Source of the DNA: Trichomonas tenax | Lineage: Eukaryota; Parabasalia; Trichomonadida; Trichomonadidae | NCBI GenBank assembly: GCA_023091735.1 | Contig: JALKBU010000328.1 | Location: 1 to 48,067, forward strand | DNA: 48,067 nucleotides | Direction of reading: 5' to 3' | Shown here: in pieces, positions 40,434-48,067 of the stretch | Numbering within the stretch: the stretch's first letter is position 1 | How the letters are laid out: every line of letters starts with the position of its first letter | Made by a program: the position numbers and the translations under genes | Notes under the pieces: generated by a model | Told to the model about the DNA's origin: nothing | The model's input: only the letters and a program-made list of their open reading frames with translations | Databases searched by the model: none

Positions 40434-41601
40434 AAAATACTTATTAGATCATTTATTCACAGATGATCAAGAAAAACCTAATAAAAATAAATTCATAAGT
40501 GGATTCTTTGTTAAAATTAAAATCACATCTATTGGTATTAACAGACAATTCCCTTTAATAGTTTGTAATCCAGATATTAATTCCGATTCAGATTCAGCAA
40601 GATCATCTAATAGTAAATGTATAATGTATGTAGATCATATCTTATTAGAAGATTTAATTAAATATCAGAATATAACATGTGATATATTACAAGGATACTA
40701 TTATGATGGTAATAGGGATTTAAGAATTAGAAATGAAATTAAGAAATTATTCGAATTAAGATTAAAATATAAAAAAGAGGGTAATCCTTTACAAGAAGTT
40801 ATCAAATTAATTTTAAATAGTATATACGGTAAAACTATTTTAAGTCCTATTAATGATAAAATTAAATTTATTGATGAAAATGATGCTACACGTTTTATTA
40901 CTAAGAATTACAACAACATCATTAAATTAGAAACATTACATGGATCTAATAAAATTATATTTAAATTACAAAAATCAATAGTTAGACATTTTAACTTTTG
41001 TACATTAGGTGTTAATATCTTATCTATGTCTAAGAGAATTATGAATGAAGTGTTTTGTACAGCTGAGGATTTAGGTTTAATTATTTTCTATCAAGATACA
41101 GATAGCTTACATATGTTTAATAAAGATATCGATATACTTGCTAAAGAATTTAAGAAACGTTATAACAGAGAATTAATTGGTAAAAACCTTGGACAATTCC
41201 ATAGTGATTTTGCTGAAATCACATCAGGTATACCATCATTAGCATATAAATCGATATTTGTTGGAAAGAAAACATATATAGATCAATTAACAAATAAAAA
41301 TAATGAAATAGCATTCCATTGTAGAATGAAAGGTATTAAGCAAGATGTTATAGCTATAATAGCTAATGAAATGTTCCCAAATAATATTAAAGTTAAATAT
41401 AATGAAAATAAGATGTTATTTGAACCTATTGATAAATGTGATAAAGATGATGAGTTTAGTATTATGAAATTATATGAGAGATTATATAATGGTGATGAAA
41501 TCGAATTTGATTTATGTAAATCTATTAATCCATGTTTTGAAAATACATTTGATTTTACAGTTAGCACTAAACATTCATTCATTAGAAAATTAAAATTCTA
41601 A
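40405..41601 (+). pseudogene. Protein-primed DNA polymerase B, 3' part only
   Basis: The frame is open from 40333. Polymerase sequence begins near 40405 with TLYPNEML, the tail of motif A (Dx2SLYP) whose Asp is missing, and an ATG follows at 40423. Numbered from that ATG: motif B KLILNSIYGKTIL (128-140), motif C YQDTDSLH (D225/D227) and the late RMKGIK (KxKG-type) motif near 300; it ends at 41601. The exonuclease, any terminal-protein-like domain and the palm Asp of motif A are gone. Polinton polymerases are normally over 1000 residues; 392 remain. It cannot replicate DNA as read. The preserved part is free of stops, so the deletion is fairly young. Confidence 0.85.
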
Positions 41602-41641
41602 ATATCGTATGGATAGATAGTTTTTATTTTTATTTAAACAT

Positions 41642-42403
41642 ATGACATTAAGACAAATACCATTAAATGCTTTATTCACATCAGATAATAAATATTCATA
41701 CAGAGATAAAAACAAACCAAATCGTATTTATTTTAAATTTCCAGAGAATTGGTTATATAATAATTATAAAGATAAGATTATTGGTATAACAAATCTATAT
41801 ATTACAAAAGGATTTAGATTTATCGATTTCATTATTAATGTTAAACAATACAGACTAAAATTAGATTCAGAAACTCCAACAAGTGATGAATTATTAAATG
41901 AAAAAGAAATTAGAATGCGAAAGTTCTTTGATGATAGTATATTATTAAAGGATTTGTTTGTTGGAACTAACAGAGAATTAGATGAATATTTAAATAAAAA
42001 CGAATATATATATGTTTATAAATCTGATGGTACTAAACCTAATCAACTATTACATTTTTATTTTTCATATACTAACGATCATATTACTACATTTAATTTA
42101 GTAAGTGAATTTAATAATCTACCAATAGCTCAAAGAATATATAATGGTTATGTATATTGGATCGAATTTGATTTTACTTATGCTAATGATGATTTTAAGA
42201 ATATTATTAATTATGAACAATTAAAAGAACGTATTCAAAAAACTACAGATATAATCACTAAAAATATATGGGATAGAAATAGCTGTATATTATATAGTAA
42301 TATAGCACAAGAAGTTAAAGATGAATATCTAGGTCATACAAGAAAATATCCATTTACAAATATTAAGTATTTTAGACTTAAAGGTTTTAGTGATGAATTT
42401 TGA
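41642..42403 (+). CDS. Polinton paralogue family member B
   Basis: 253 residues, ATG 41642, after a T-rich leader (TTTTTATTTTTATTTAAACA). It shares IYFKFPENWLYNNYKDKIIG near the start and TKNIWDRNSCILYSNIA near residue 218 with the proteins at 36273 and 42805. Compared with those two its C-terminus is about 35-40 residues shorter, ending at TGA 42401-42403 inside the region where the others continue in strands, so it may be truncated. Role unknown. Confidence 0.6.
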   Translation: MTLRQIPLNALFTSDNKYSYRDKNKPNRIYFKFPENWLYNNYKDKIIGITNLYITKGFRFIDFIINVKQYRLKLDSETPTSDELLNEKEIRMRKFFDDSILLKDLFVGTNRELDEYLNKNEYIYVYKSDGTKPNQLLHFYFSYTNDHITTFNLVSEFNNLPIAQRIYNGYVYWIEFDFTYANDDFKNIINYEQLKERIQKTTDIITKNIWDRNSCILYSNIAQEVKDEYLGHTRKYPFTNIKYFRLKGFSDEF

Positions 42404-42792
42404 CCAGAAATATAAACGATGTATTATCATCATTAAATATTAAAATAACAATAGATGAAACAACCAAATGTAATATTGATGATAAACTTGGTTTATTTAT
42501 TACTAATGAATTAGCTAAAGTACTTGTTGATGGTTTAGAAGGTCTAACTATTCATAATGATGCCGGTGATATAAGTTTAGATAAAAAAATAACATTATAT
42601 GTTCTATTTCAATCTATTAATAGTTTACCAGATGATTTGATTGAAGCAGCATATAGTAATGTATATGAGAAATGCGATTTAACAATGAATGCTAGACAGA
42701 ACTTTTATAAAGCTAAATCTAGATATTGTTGTTTGAAGACTTCACCATTTGTTTTAATGAAAATACTTAAATTATACAAACCAGAATATTAA
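42397..42792 (+). CDS. Polinton protein, start lost or frameshifted
   Basis: A long frame of about 130 codons ends at TAA 42790-42792: INDVLSSLNIKITIDETTKC ... TLYVLFQSINSLPDDLIEAA. It has no ATG until codon 97; the apparent start is TTG 42400. An ATG at 42393 overlapping the previous stop (ATGAATTTTGA) opens another frame that closes after 16 codons, so a one-base shift near 42410-42420 would explain the arrangement. The product is helical and soluble. Family unknown. Confidence 0.5.
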   Translation: MLTRNINDVLSSLNIKITIDETTKCNIDDKLGLFITNELAKVLVDGLEGLTIHNDAGDISLDKKITLYVLFQSINSLPDDLIEAAYSNVYEKCDLTMNARQNFYKAKSRYCCLKTSPFVLMKILKLYKPEY

Positions 42793-42804
42793 AACAATAT
42801 TAAA

Positions 42805-43659
42805 ATGTTTGATTCACAAAATAATTTAAGTAAACGTTCGTCAACAAAAGCAGTCGAGGAAATATTCACTGATAATGATGTAACACGTAACGGTTCAGAC
42901 ATCTCACCGTCATATACTAAGGATGTCGGATTCAGTTTTGATTACCCGATGCGATGGTTGAACGATCCATGTGAGATGAAAGCCATAGGTCTCAGACGTT
43001 GCAAAGTCATTCCAACATCTCATGTTATCACTATACAGTGCGGTTTCAAGTATACGGACAAAGAAGAGGGTGAACACAATGAAGTCGAATCTTTTCAAAT
43101 ATCAGTAACACCCGACAATACATTTGATGAAATAATAGCATATTTTATAACACAAGTGAATGAAAAGATGAAAAAATTAATGCCTACAGCACTATTAACA
43201 TTAATGTATGAATTTGATTATCGCACAGGTGTTTTCAGTTTTATTATGCATAAAGACAGTGAATCAGTAGCGAAAACAATGGCTTTTCATTTTGTAAACA
43301 ATAATGAGACTGACAAAATTAATCTTGAATTCTTCCTCAAGTTCTTAAATCAAGAACGTACAAATGAAAACATTATCAAACTTACAACTGCTGCTGAAAA
43401 AATAACTTTCGAAAACGTGTGGGACCGCAAAAGTTTAGTATTTCATGCTTCGTTTTCTGATGCACGCAGAGGTTACACAGGTTTGAACGGAGATTCTTTT
43501 GATAGACCTTCGAAATTCTATGATCCCCCAACGAATGAATCAAATTTTCAAATTCGTTTCACAACTGACAGCATTCATAACATCCTGCCCCGCTATTGTC
43601 ACTTCATCGTTGAGCTATCATTCATTTACAATTACAAGAACTCACTGATTACCAAATGA
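42805..43659 (+). CDS. Paralogue family member C, less AT-rich codons
   Basis: 284 residues, ATG 42805, 12 bp after the preceding stop. It matches members A and B: FSFDYPMRWLNDPCEMKAIG then LRRCKVIP, and ITFENVWDRKSLVFHASFSD near residue 200. Its codons (GTC, CTC, CCG, CGT, TAC, GAG) are much less AT-biased than the neighbouring element genes and closer to host genes. Either it derives from another Polinton lineage joined here or it is under different pressure. It is followed by tandem repeats rather than further element genes. Possible minor capsid or spike protein by analogy with member A. Confidence 0.65.
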   Translation: MFDSQNNLSKRSSTKAVEEIFTDNDVTRNGSDISPSYTKDVGFSFDYPMRWLNDPCEMKAIGLRRCKVIPTSHVITIQCGFKYTDKEEGEHNEVESFQISVTPDNTFDEIIAYFITQVNEKMKKLMPTALLTLMYEFDYRTGVFSFIMHKDSESVAKTMAFHFVNNNETDKINLEFFLKFLNQERTNENIIKLTTAAEKITFENVWDRKSLVFHASFSDARRGYTGLNGDSFDRPSKFYDPPTNESNFQIRFTTDSIHNILPRYCHFIVELSFIYNYKNSLITK

Positions 43660-43666
43660 ACGACAC

Positions 43667-44800
43667 ATGCTAAACATTATTTTTGAAGTTTCATGAACAT
43701 CAGCTCCTTCATTTTGGTTTAACACAGTCTAATCCTTGTTTTGAAGCTTCATGAACGTTTGTCTTGTTTTCATCTTTCACTTTGGTTTGTCCTGGGACAG
43801 TGGACCGGGTCTAAAATTAACTTCAGTTAATTTTTTAGCACGTTTTTAATATGTTCCTTTTCACTGTCCTGGGTCTTAAAAGAGTTTATATTTTAATTGA
43901 CAACATGACATTTTGACAACACTCTAAACACATAAACAAACAAATGTTTGAAATGTGTTCAACACATGCTAAACAGCTCTCAACACATGCTAAACAGCTC
44001 TCAACACATGCTAAACACAGCTCTCAACACATGTTCAACACATGCTAAACACAGCTCTCAACACATGCTAAACACAGCCTCAGCACAGCTCTCAACACAT
44101 GTTCAACACAGCTCTCAACACACAAACAAGCAAACGTTTGAACCTCTAAGCACGGCTCTAACACGTGTTGTCAGAATGTCATGTTGTCAACCCTTTAAGA
44201 ACTTTTTTTGTGACCCGGTCCACCAGGACACTCGAGACAACATATTAAAACACACCTTATTTATCGGTTGAAAGCAATGTCTAAAAATGTGTCTCGAGTC
44301 ACTATTTTTAAACTCAAACACACTCTAAACACAGTCAAAACACAGGCTAAACACACTCTAAACACAGTCAAAACATTATTTTTGTCACTTTGCCAAAACA
44401 CAACTCTAAACACAGTTCAAGCACATAAACAAACAAACGTTTGAACCTCTAAGCACGGCTCTAAACACAGCTCAAGCACACTCTCAACACTATTTTTGCC
44501 ACTTTGCCAAAACACAGTCTCAACACAGCTCAAGCACAGTCTCAACACAGGCTCAACACAAGTCTCAACACACTCTCAACACTATTTTTGCTACTTTGCC
44601 AAAACACAACTTCAAATCAAATTACAAACAACAAAACGTTCGAAATGTGCAAAGCACAACTTTCAAATCAAAATTTTTAAATTCTATTTTTGCCATTTTC
44701 ATTTTTTAAATTTTATTTTAAGCCACAATTGCTCAAACAAGCCTTCAAAAACACAAATTTCTTAAAATTGAAGCCCCAAAAACACAAAAACACAGGCAAA
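43667..44800. repeat. AACAC-rich tandem repeat array
   Basis: About 1.1 kb of nested repeats. A ~21-bp unit (AACACATGCTAAACAGCTCT) dominates 43960-44125. A second word (CACTATTTTTGCCACTTTGC followed by CAAAACACA) occurs at about 44368, 44487 and 44579. A third (AACAAACGTTTGAACCTCTA followed by AGCACGGCTCTA) occurs at about 44131 and 44434 with a variant at 43934. ORFs across it only translate the repeats. Position directly after the Polinton suggests subterminal repeats. Confidence 0.8.
43788..44231. repeat. Imperfect long inverted repeat around the 21-bp array
   Basis: 43899-43922 and 44165-44188 are reverse complements with one mismatch over 24 nt (GACAACATGACATT.TGACAACAC). Farther out, 43788-43812 (TGTCCTGG....GTGGACCGGGTC) pairs with 44212-44231. 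The left arm carries an extra partial duplication of TGTCCTGGGTC. The centre is the 21-bp array. This could be a MITE-like unit, or remains of a terminal inverted repeat. Confidence 0.7.
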
Positions 44801-44803
44801 TCA

Positions 44804-44839
44804 GTGCACGGCGGCCAACTTTAGTTGGCCAGAGTGCAC
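44804..44839. other. GC-rich hairpin at end of repeat array
   Basis: GGCCAAC (44813-44819) pairs with GTTGGCC (44824-44830) around a TTTA loop, and GTGCAC occurs on both outer sides (44804-44809, 44834-44839), giving 13 possible pairs with 3-nt interior loops. It marks the sharp end of the AACAC-rich repeats. Confidence 0.75.
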
Positions 44840-44844
44840 AGTGT

Positions 44845-45072
44845 GTGTGTGTAAAGCTCCCGATAACAGAAGAGAAGGAAGAATTATTAGAAATTAATAA
44901 GTCAAGTTACGAGTTGTTTTATGAAGAACATGGAGAAGAATTTAAACTTGGTTGGATTTGCAAAGACTGTTATCTCGAATACGTGCAGTTTGCCGAACAA
45001 AATGGATTTTGCGTTTATGCTTCTAATACATTTGATGCGAAGATCTTTCTCTGCATTGAACTAATTCTCTGA
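44845..45072 (+). pseudogene. Short gene relic with CxxC
   Basis: An open frame beginning on GTG (no ATG) codes LPITEEKEELLEINKSSYEL then FKLGWICKDCYLEYVQFAEQ and NGFCVYASNTF to TGA. Composition is clearly protein-like and unlike the adjacent repeats, so this is probably the 3' end of a gene cut by the repeat/hairpin junction at about 44840. The WICKDC pair could be half of a zinc site. Family unknown. Confidence 0.4.
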
Positions 45073-45204
45073 GACCTTGCCTTACACTTGATTGGGGTAG
45101 AAGTCAACCGTGCAGTCTCTATTGAGTTTTCACTGCAACATGATTTGTGAGTTAAAAATTTAACGCACAAAAAATTTGATACCCGATCTCTTTTTGGGCG
45201 TTTT

Positions 45205-45422
45205 AGAAAAAAATATAAAATTATTTAAATTATGAACTAATATTTAAATGTATGGAAAATAAAGCTGAAGTAGAATATAAATAAGTGAAAGTAATAGGTT
45301 GTTATTCAATTTTTAGAAAAATATAATATTTATCTCATCACGAACTATAATATAAATGTATGAAAAAAGAAGCTGCAGTAGAATATAGGTAAGTGAAAGA
45401 AATAGGTTATCTTTACATTATG
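45205..45422. repeat. ~110-bp tandem repeat, two units plus partial third
   Basis: Units start with AGAAAAA at 45205 and 45315 and a partial one at about 45423. Both contain TAAATGTATG(G)AAAA..AAGCTG.AGTAGAATATA followed by AAGTGAAAG.AATAGGTT. They lie 150-365 bp upstream of IFT140 and could carry promoter elements or simply be a local duplication. Confidence 0.7.
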
Positions 45423-45569
45423 AGAAATTCAAAAAAATATAATTTCCAATAATCGCGAAAAATCAATATATGATAGCCTATGTGATGGAACATCCAAAAA
45501 TAACAAAAATAAAAAATTTGAATGCTTGAAAATATCCGTTTATAAAAAATAAAAAAAAATAAAAAAAAG

Positions 45570-48067
45570 ATGGCGTTTGTTGGAACAGACATCTCCGGAC
45601 TGCCATCTCTCAAACAATGCTCGATATCGCACTTTCAAAACGTCATTGCTGTGGTCCCGAGTGACGGCAGCGTCCACTTCTTCTTCGATAACGGAAATGA
45701 ATGCACTTATCAACCTGTCTCGAGAAACGCTCAAGCAACGGCGCTTGAGTGGTGCCCGAACTGCGATATCCTCGCAATCGGATGGAATGACGGCGTCGTT
45801 TCTGTGTGGAACGAAGGAAAAATTCAAAATTCGTCACAATCGATGAAATCCGCTATAAATCTACTCGCTTGGCATCCAACGATCCCGATTTTCCTTTCTG
45901 CAGCTGAAAATTGCTCTGTTATTGCTTGGGACGGAAGTTCCGCTCCAAGACAGATTTTCGCCGCTAAAGGCAAAAATCCGTTCACCAGAGCTGCGTGTAT
46001 ACAGAAGGATATGCTTTACGCCTTTTTAGCTGACTCCAATGGCAACTTATTCGGCTTCGAAAGCAATACAACAGGAAATCTTGTAGATATTTGCGAATGC
46101 CCCGTTCCAATACACTCGCTGACTATAATGCCGGCCGCGAATAAGCTTCTTATCATCTCAGGTGACAACATTCTCTCTCAATACACTCTTCCGCCTTCAA
46201 TAACGAAACAATCGCAAGTTAAACTGAACGTCGGTGATGTCCCAAGAATAATTAAGTTAAAACCAGACACAATTTGCTATGCTATCGGTAATACAATCAA
46301 CATTCAAAATATAAATTCCGATGATACTCAAATATTGAGAACTCCAAACGAGGAAAATGTCACTTCACTTTATTTCGATGCAATCGACGCTGTGTTATAC
46401 GCAACAACAATTCTCGGTCATATTATTGCTTTTAAGTGCACAATGAAAGGCATGAATTTGAAATCGGGATGGGCGGCGCCTGTCATTAAGGATCTCGGCA
46501 GCAAAGTTGAATCCGCGATATGGGCAACTTCTGGACCATTTTTTGTCGCTCAAGCGACTGGAAGGCGTCCACTTGTATTTAGACATGTTTTGACGCACAC
46601 CCTGTCAACGAAAGAGGTCACTGTGTGGCAGAGTAATCCAAAAACGTTAGTTTCAGGTAAAGGAAGAAGTATTAAGACAAATCAAGTGATTGAGACAATC
46701 AGCTCAAGTGGATCACACGTTTTGGTGTCCACTGCATCTCAGAGTTCGATTTACACAATAAGAAACAGCGAATTAACACCATTTAGAGATAATATCACAA
46801 CAAACACTCCATTCACGACTATTTACAATGAAAGTACATACGAATGCTTGGGCCAGAGCCTAATCATAAGAAATCTTCAAGGGATTGTCAAACAAACAAT
46901 TTCATTAGGAACAACAGCGAGAGTCACTCATTTCGTTGCAAATGGTGCTTATTTATGCATCATTACAGACGATATGTCTGTGTTTTTGTTCAAAACATTG
47001 AGAAGACAACCAGATCTCCAATTTTCGACAGTTTTCTGGGCAGATTACGATACATTCAGAATTAGAGACGTTTCTGTCTCCTGTGGCGGTTTCTGCATCT
47101 CTTTGACAATCGATATCTTCGAAGACGATACATGGAAACCCGCTCCAGATCTTTATCTCCATTCTCCGCAGTTTGACAAAACTGTTGCTATTCCATTCGA
47201 CGGAAAAGTCCCGAAGGAGCACTCCTGGGACAGTGAAGATCCAAGACTGCTCTGCATTCAAGTCGTTCCCTACAGCAATACGTTTGAGTCTAAGTTGAAT
47301 GGAACACAAGTTTTCCCACTCTTCGTTGCAGACTCTTTAGAAGTCTTCAGACAGACTCCTCTTCAAGTTGACGACAGCCGCCACTTATGCGGTGTTGATC
47401 TCCCGAATGTTCTCATGACAGATTACGCCTCAGCACCGGGATACAGCGTTCTTCCGCAGTTCGAAGGCCTCGACAATGTCGACGAAGAATCCAAGAAAGC
47501 TTTGATGGAGTTGAACTTCCATTTGGCAACAGGAGACATTGACGCAGCATTTAATGCCATCAGAGGCATCAACAACAAGGGAACATGGAGATCTCTTGCA
47601 CAGACATGCGCGCAGATGAGAAGAATCGATTTGGCTGACTTATGTTTCGGTAAAATGGAAGACGGCGGTTCTGCAATTTTATTACACAACGCTCGTGTCA
47701 AAGGAGAAAGCGATGTCGACGCAATGGTCGTTGTAGACACGCAGCTCGGCATTTACAACGAAGCTAAAGAAGTCGCGAAGACGAACAGAAGATTTGATCT
47801 TTTGGCGAAAGTCGCACAAGCAACAGGAGACTTCAGTGAAGCCTTAAAGATTGCGACAACATCAGACAGAATCCACAAGCGTGCAATTGCTTATCAGTAC
47901 GCTCGCAGTTTGGAGATTCACGGAGAACTTGAAGAAGCAATCAAGAAATACGAAGAGAGTGGAACTCTTGGCAAAGAACTTCCGAGATTGGCTGTTCAAA
48001 GCGATGATTTCAAGTTGATTTTCAACTACGTCGAAGAAAGAAATGTCGCTGATGTCCCAAAGGCCGT
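45570..48067 (+). CDS. IFT140: Intraflagellar transport protein IFT140 (partial, 3' end outside window)
   Basis: ATG 45570, open to the window end (832 codons). IFT140 is a core subunit of the IFT-A complex that drives retrograde transport and membrane-protein entry in flagella. Residues 1 to about 560 form WD40 propellers (ALEWCPNCDILAIGWNDGVV, LLAWHPTIPIFLSAAENCSV, IIAWDGSS). From about 645 the TPR-like solenoid starts: FHLATGDIDAAFNAIRGINN, ADLCFGKMEDGGSAILLHNA, LLAKVAQATGDFSEALKIAT, and AYQYARSLEIHGELEEAIKK. Order and repeat spacing match IFT140. The full protein is about 1400 residues, so roughly 40% is beyond the window. The leader is a pure A/T tract with no TCA initiator seen. Codon use is host-like. 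Confidence 0.92.
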   Translation, partial: MAFVGTDISGLPSLKQCSISHFQNVIAVVPSDGSVHFFFDNGNECTYQPVSRNAQATALEWCPNCDILAIGWNDGVVSVWNEGKIQNSSQSMKSAINLLAWHPTIPIFLSAAENCSVIAWDGSSAPRQIFAAKGKNPFTRAACIQKDMLYAFLADSNGNLFGFESNTTGNLVDICECPVPIHSLTIMPAANKLLIISGDNILSQYTLPPSITKQSQVKLNVGDVPRIIKLKPDTICYAIGNTINIQNINSDDTQILRTPNEENVTSLYFDAIDAVLYATTILGHIIAFKCTMKGMNLKSGWAAPVIKDLGSKVESAIWATSGPFFVAQATGRRPLVFRHVLTHTLSTKEVTVWQSNPKTLVSGKGRSIKTNQVIETISSSGSHVLVSTASQSSIYTIRNSELTPFRDNITTNTPFTTIYNESTYECLGQSLIIRNLQGIVKQTISLGTTARVTHFVANGAYLCIITDDMSVFLFKTLRRQPDLQFSTVFWADYDTFRIRDVSVSCGGFCISLTIDIFEDDTWKPAPDLYLHSPQFDKTVAIPFDGKVPKEHSWDSEDPRLLCIQVVPYSNTFESKLNGTQVFPLFVADSLEVFRQTPLQVDDSRHLCGVDLPNVLMTDYASAPGYSVLPQFEGLDNVDEESKKALMELNFHLATGDIDAAFNAIRGINNKGTWRSLAQTCAQMRRIDLADLCFGKMEDGGSAILLHNARVKGESDVDAMVVVDTQLGIYNEAKEVAKTNRRFDLLAKVAQATGDFSEALKIATTSDRIHKRAIAYQYARSLEIHGELEEAIKKYEESGTLGKELPRLAVQSDDFKLIFNYVEERNVADVPKA

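Larger units (their letters stand above)
32759..43662. mobile_element. Maverick/Polinton-class virus-like DNA element (rearranged copy)
   Basis: Gene content defines it: probable major capsid protein, HerA/FtsK-type packaging ATPase, retroviral-type integrase and protein-primed DNA polymerase B, with compact alternating gene orientation. Third codon positions are almost all A/T, unlike flanking host genes. Polintons are 15-25 kb self-synthesising transposons with capsid genes. This copy is shorter, its polymerase is truncated, its ATPase carries a stop, and I see no Ulp1-like protease. Boundaries given are those of the outermost genes. No terminal inverted repeats or target duplications could be found by eye. 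The last gene (42805-43659) is less AT-rich than the rest and may belong to a second, older element. Confidence 0.85.

Noticed and set aside
43948..44620. CRISPR-like array
   Set aside because: Units are adjacent and variable with no unique spacers of constant length, no cas genes, and a eukaryotic context.
43948..44765. ORFs of 107 and 89 codons rich in NTCSTHAKHSSQ-type words
   Set aside because: They merely translate the AACAC tandem repeats.

Overview
The window looks like nuclear DNA of a trichomonad (Parabasalia), most like Tritrichomonas or Trichomonas. It is AT-rich, its genes are intronless as far as I can see, and intergenic DNA is long. Two start codons (MBF1-like and transporter) follow a TCATT initiator-type element within about 15 nt. 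The gene set is typical of the group: a mucin-like single-pass surface protein, R2R3 Myb, NDR-type kinase, CAMK-like kinase remnant, Pmp-like beta-helix family, IFT140, and a large transmembrane calpain. The species is inferred, not proven.

Layout. 1-5.2 kb: short repeats, hairpins, gene remnants, the mucin-like surface protein (2064-3524, -) and a decayed Maverick/Polinton integrase (about 4.79-5.17 kb). 5.2-14.4 kb: MBF1-like HTH protein, tRNA CCA-adding enzyme, a small LisH-like ORF, an amino-acid transporter broken by two in-frame TAGs, a TMEM222/DUF778 protein and a Myb. 14.4-17.3 kb: no credible gene. 17.3-25.6 kb: a 637-residue coiled-coil protein, a repeat ORF, two broken Pmp-like copies, a broken CAMK-like kinase, a small ORF and an NDR-family kinase with no ATG start. 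26.6-30.9 kb: a 1433-residue DEK1-like transmembrane calpain whose catalytic Cys and His are replaced. 31.1-32.5 kb: another Pmp-like fragment and one intact ORF.

About 32.76-43.66 kb is a virus-like Maverick/Polinton element with a markedly more AT-rich coding style. It holds a probable double-jelly-roll major capsid protein, a packaging ATPase with an in-frame TGA, a retroviral-type integrase with a C-terminal SH3/chromo-like region, the 3' part of a protein-primed DNA polymerase B cut at motif A, and several unknown genes. Three unknown proteins (36.3, 41.6 and 42.8 kb) are diverged paralogues of one another. I see no cysteine protease and no clear terminal inverted repeats, so this copy is rearranged and decaying, although its capsid ORF is intact. 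It is followed by 1.1 kb of AACAC-rich tandem repeats inside an imperfect inverted repeat (43.67-44.84 kb).

The window ends inside IFT140 (45570 to the end, +), a flagellar IFT-A subunit. Only its 5' 832 codons are present.

Within the element, several genes sit head to head with 14-41 bp between starts, which implies compact bidirectional promoters. The host genes are unrelated single transcription units. The best candidates for new biology are the three-member Polinton protein family, the catalytically replaced membrane calpain, and a near-ATG TTTTCGGCA element shared by two host genes.
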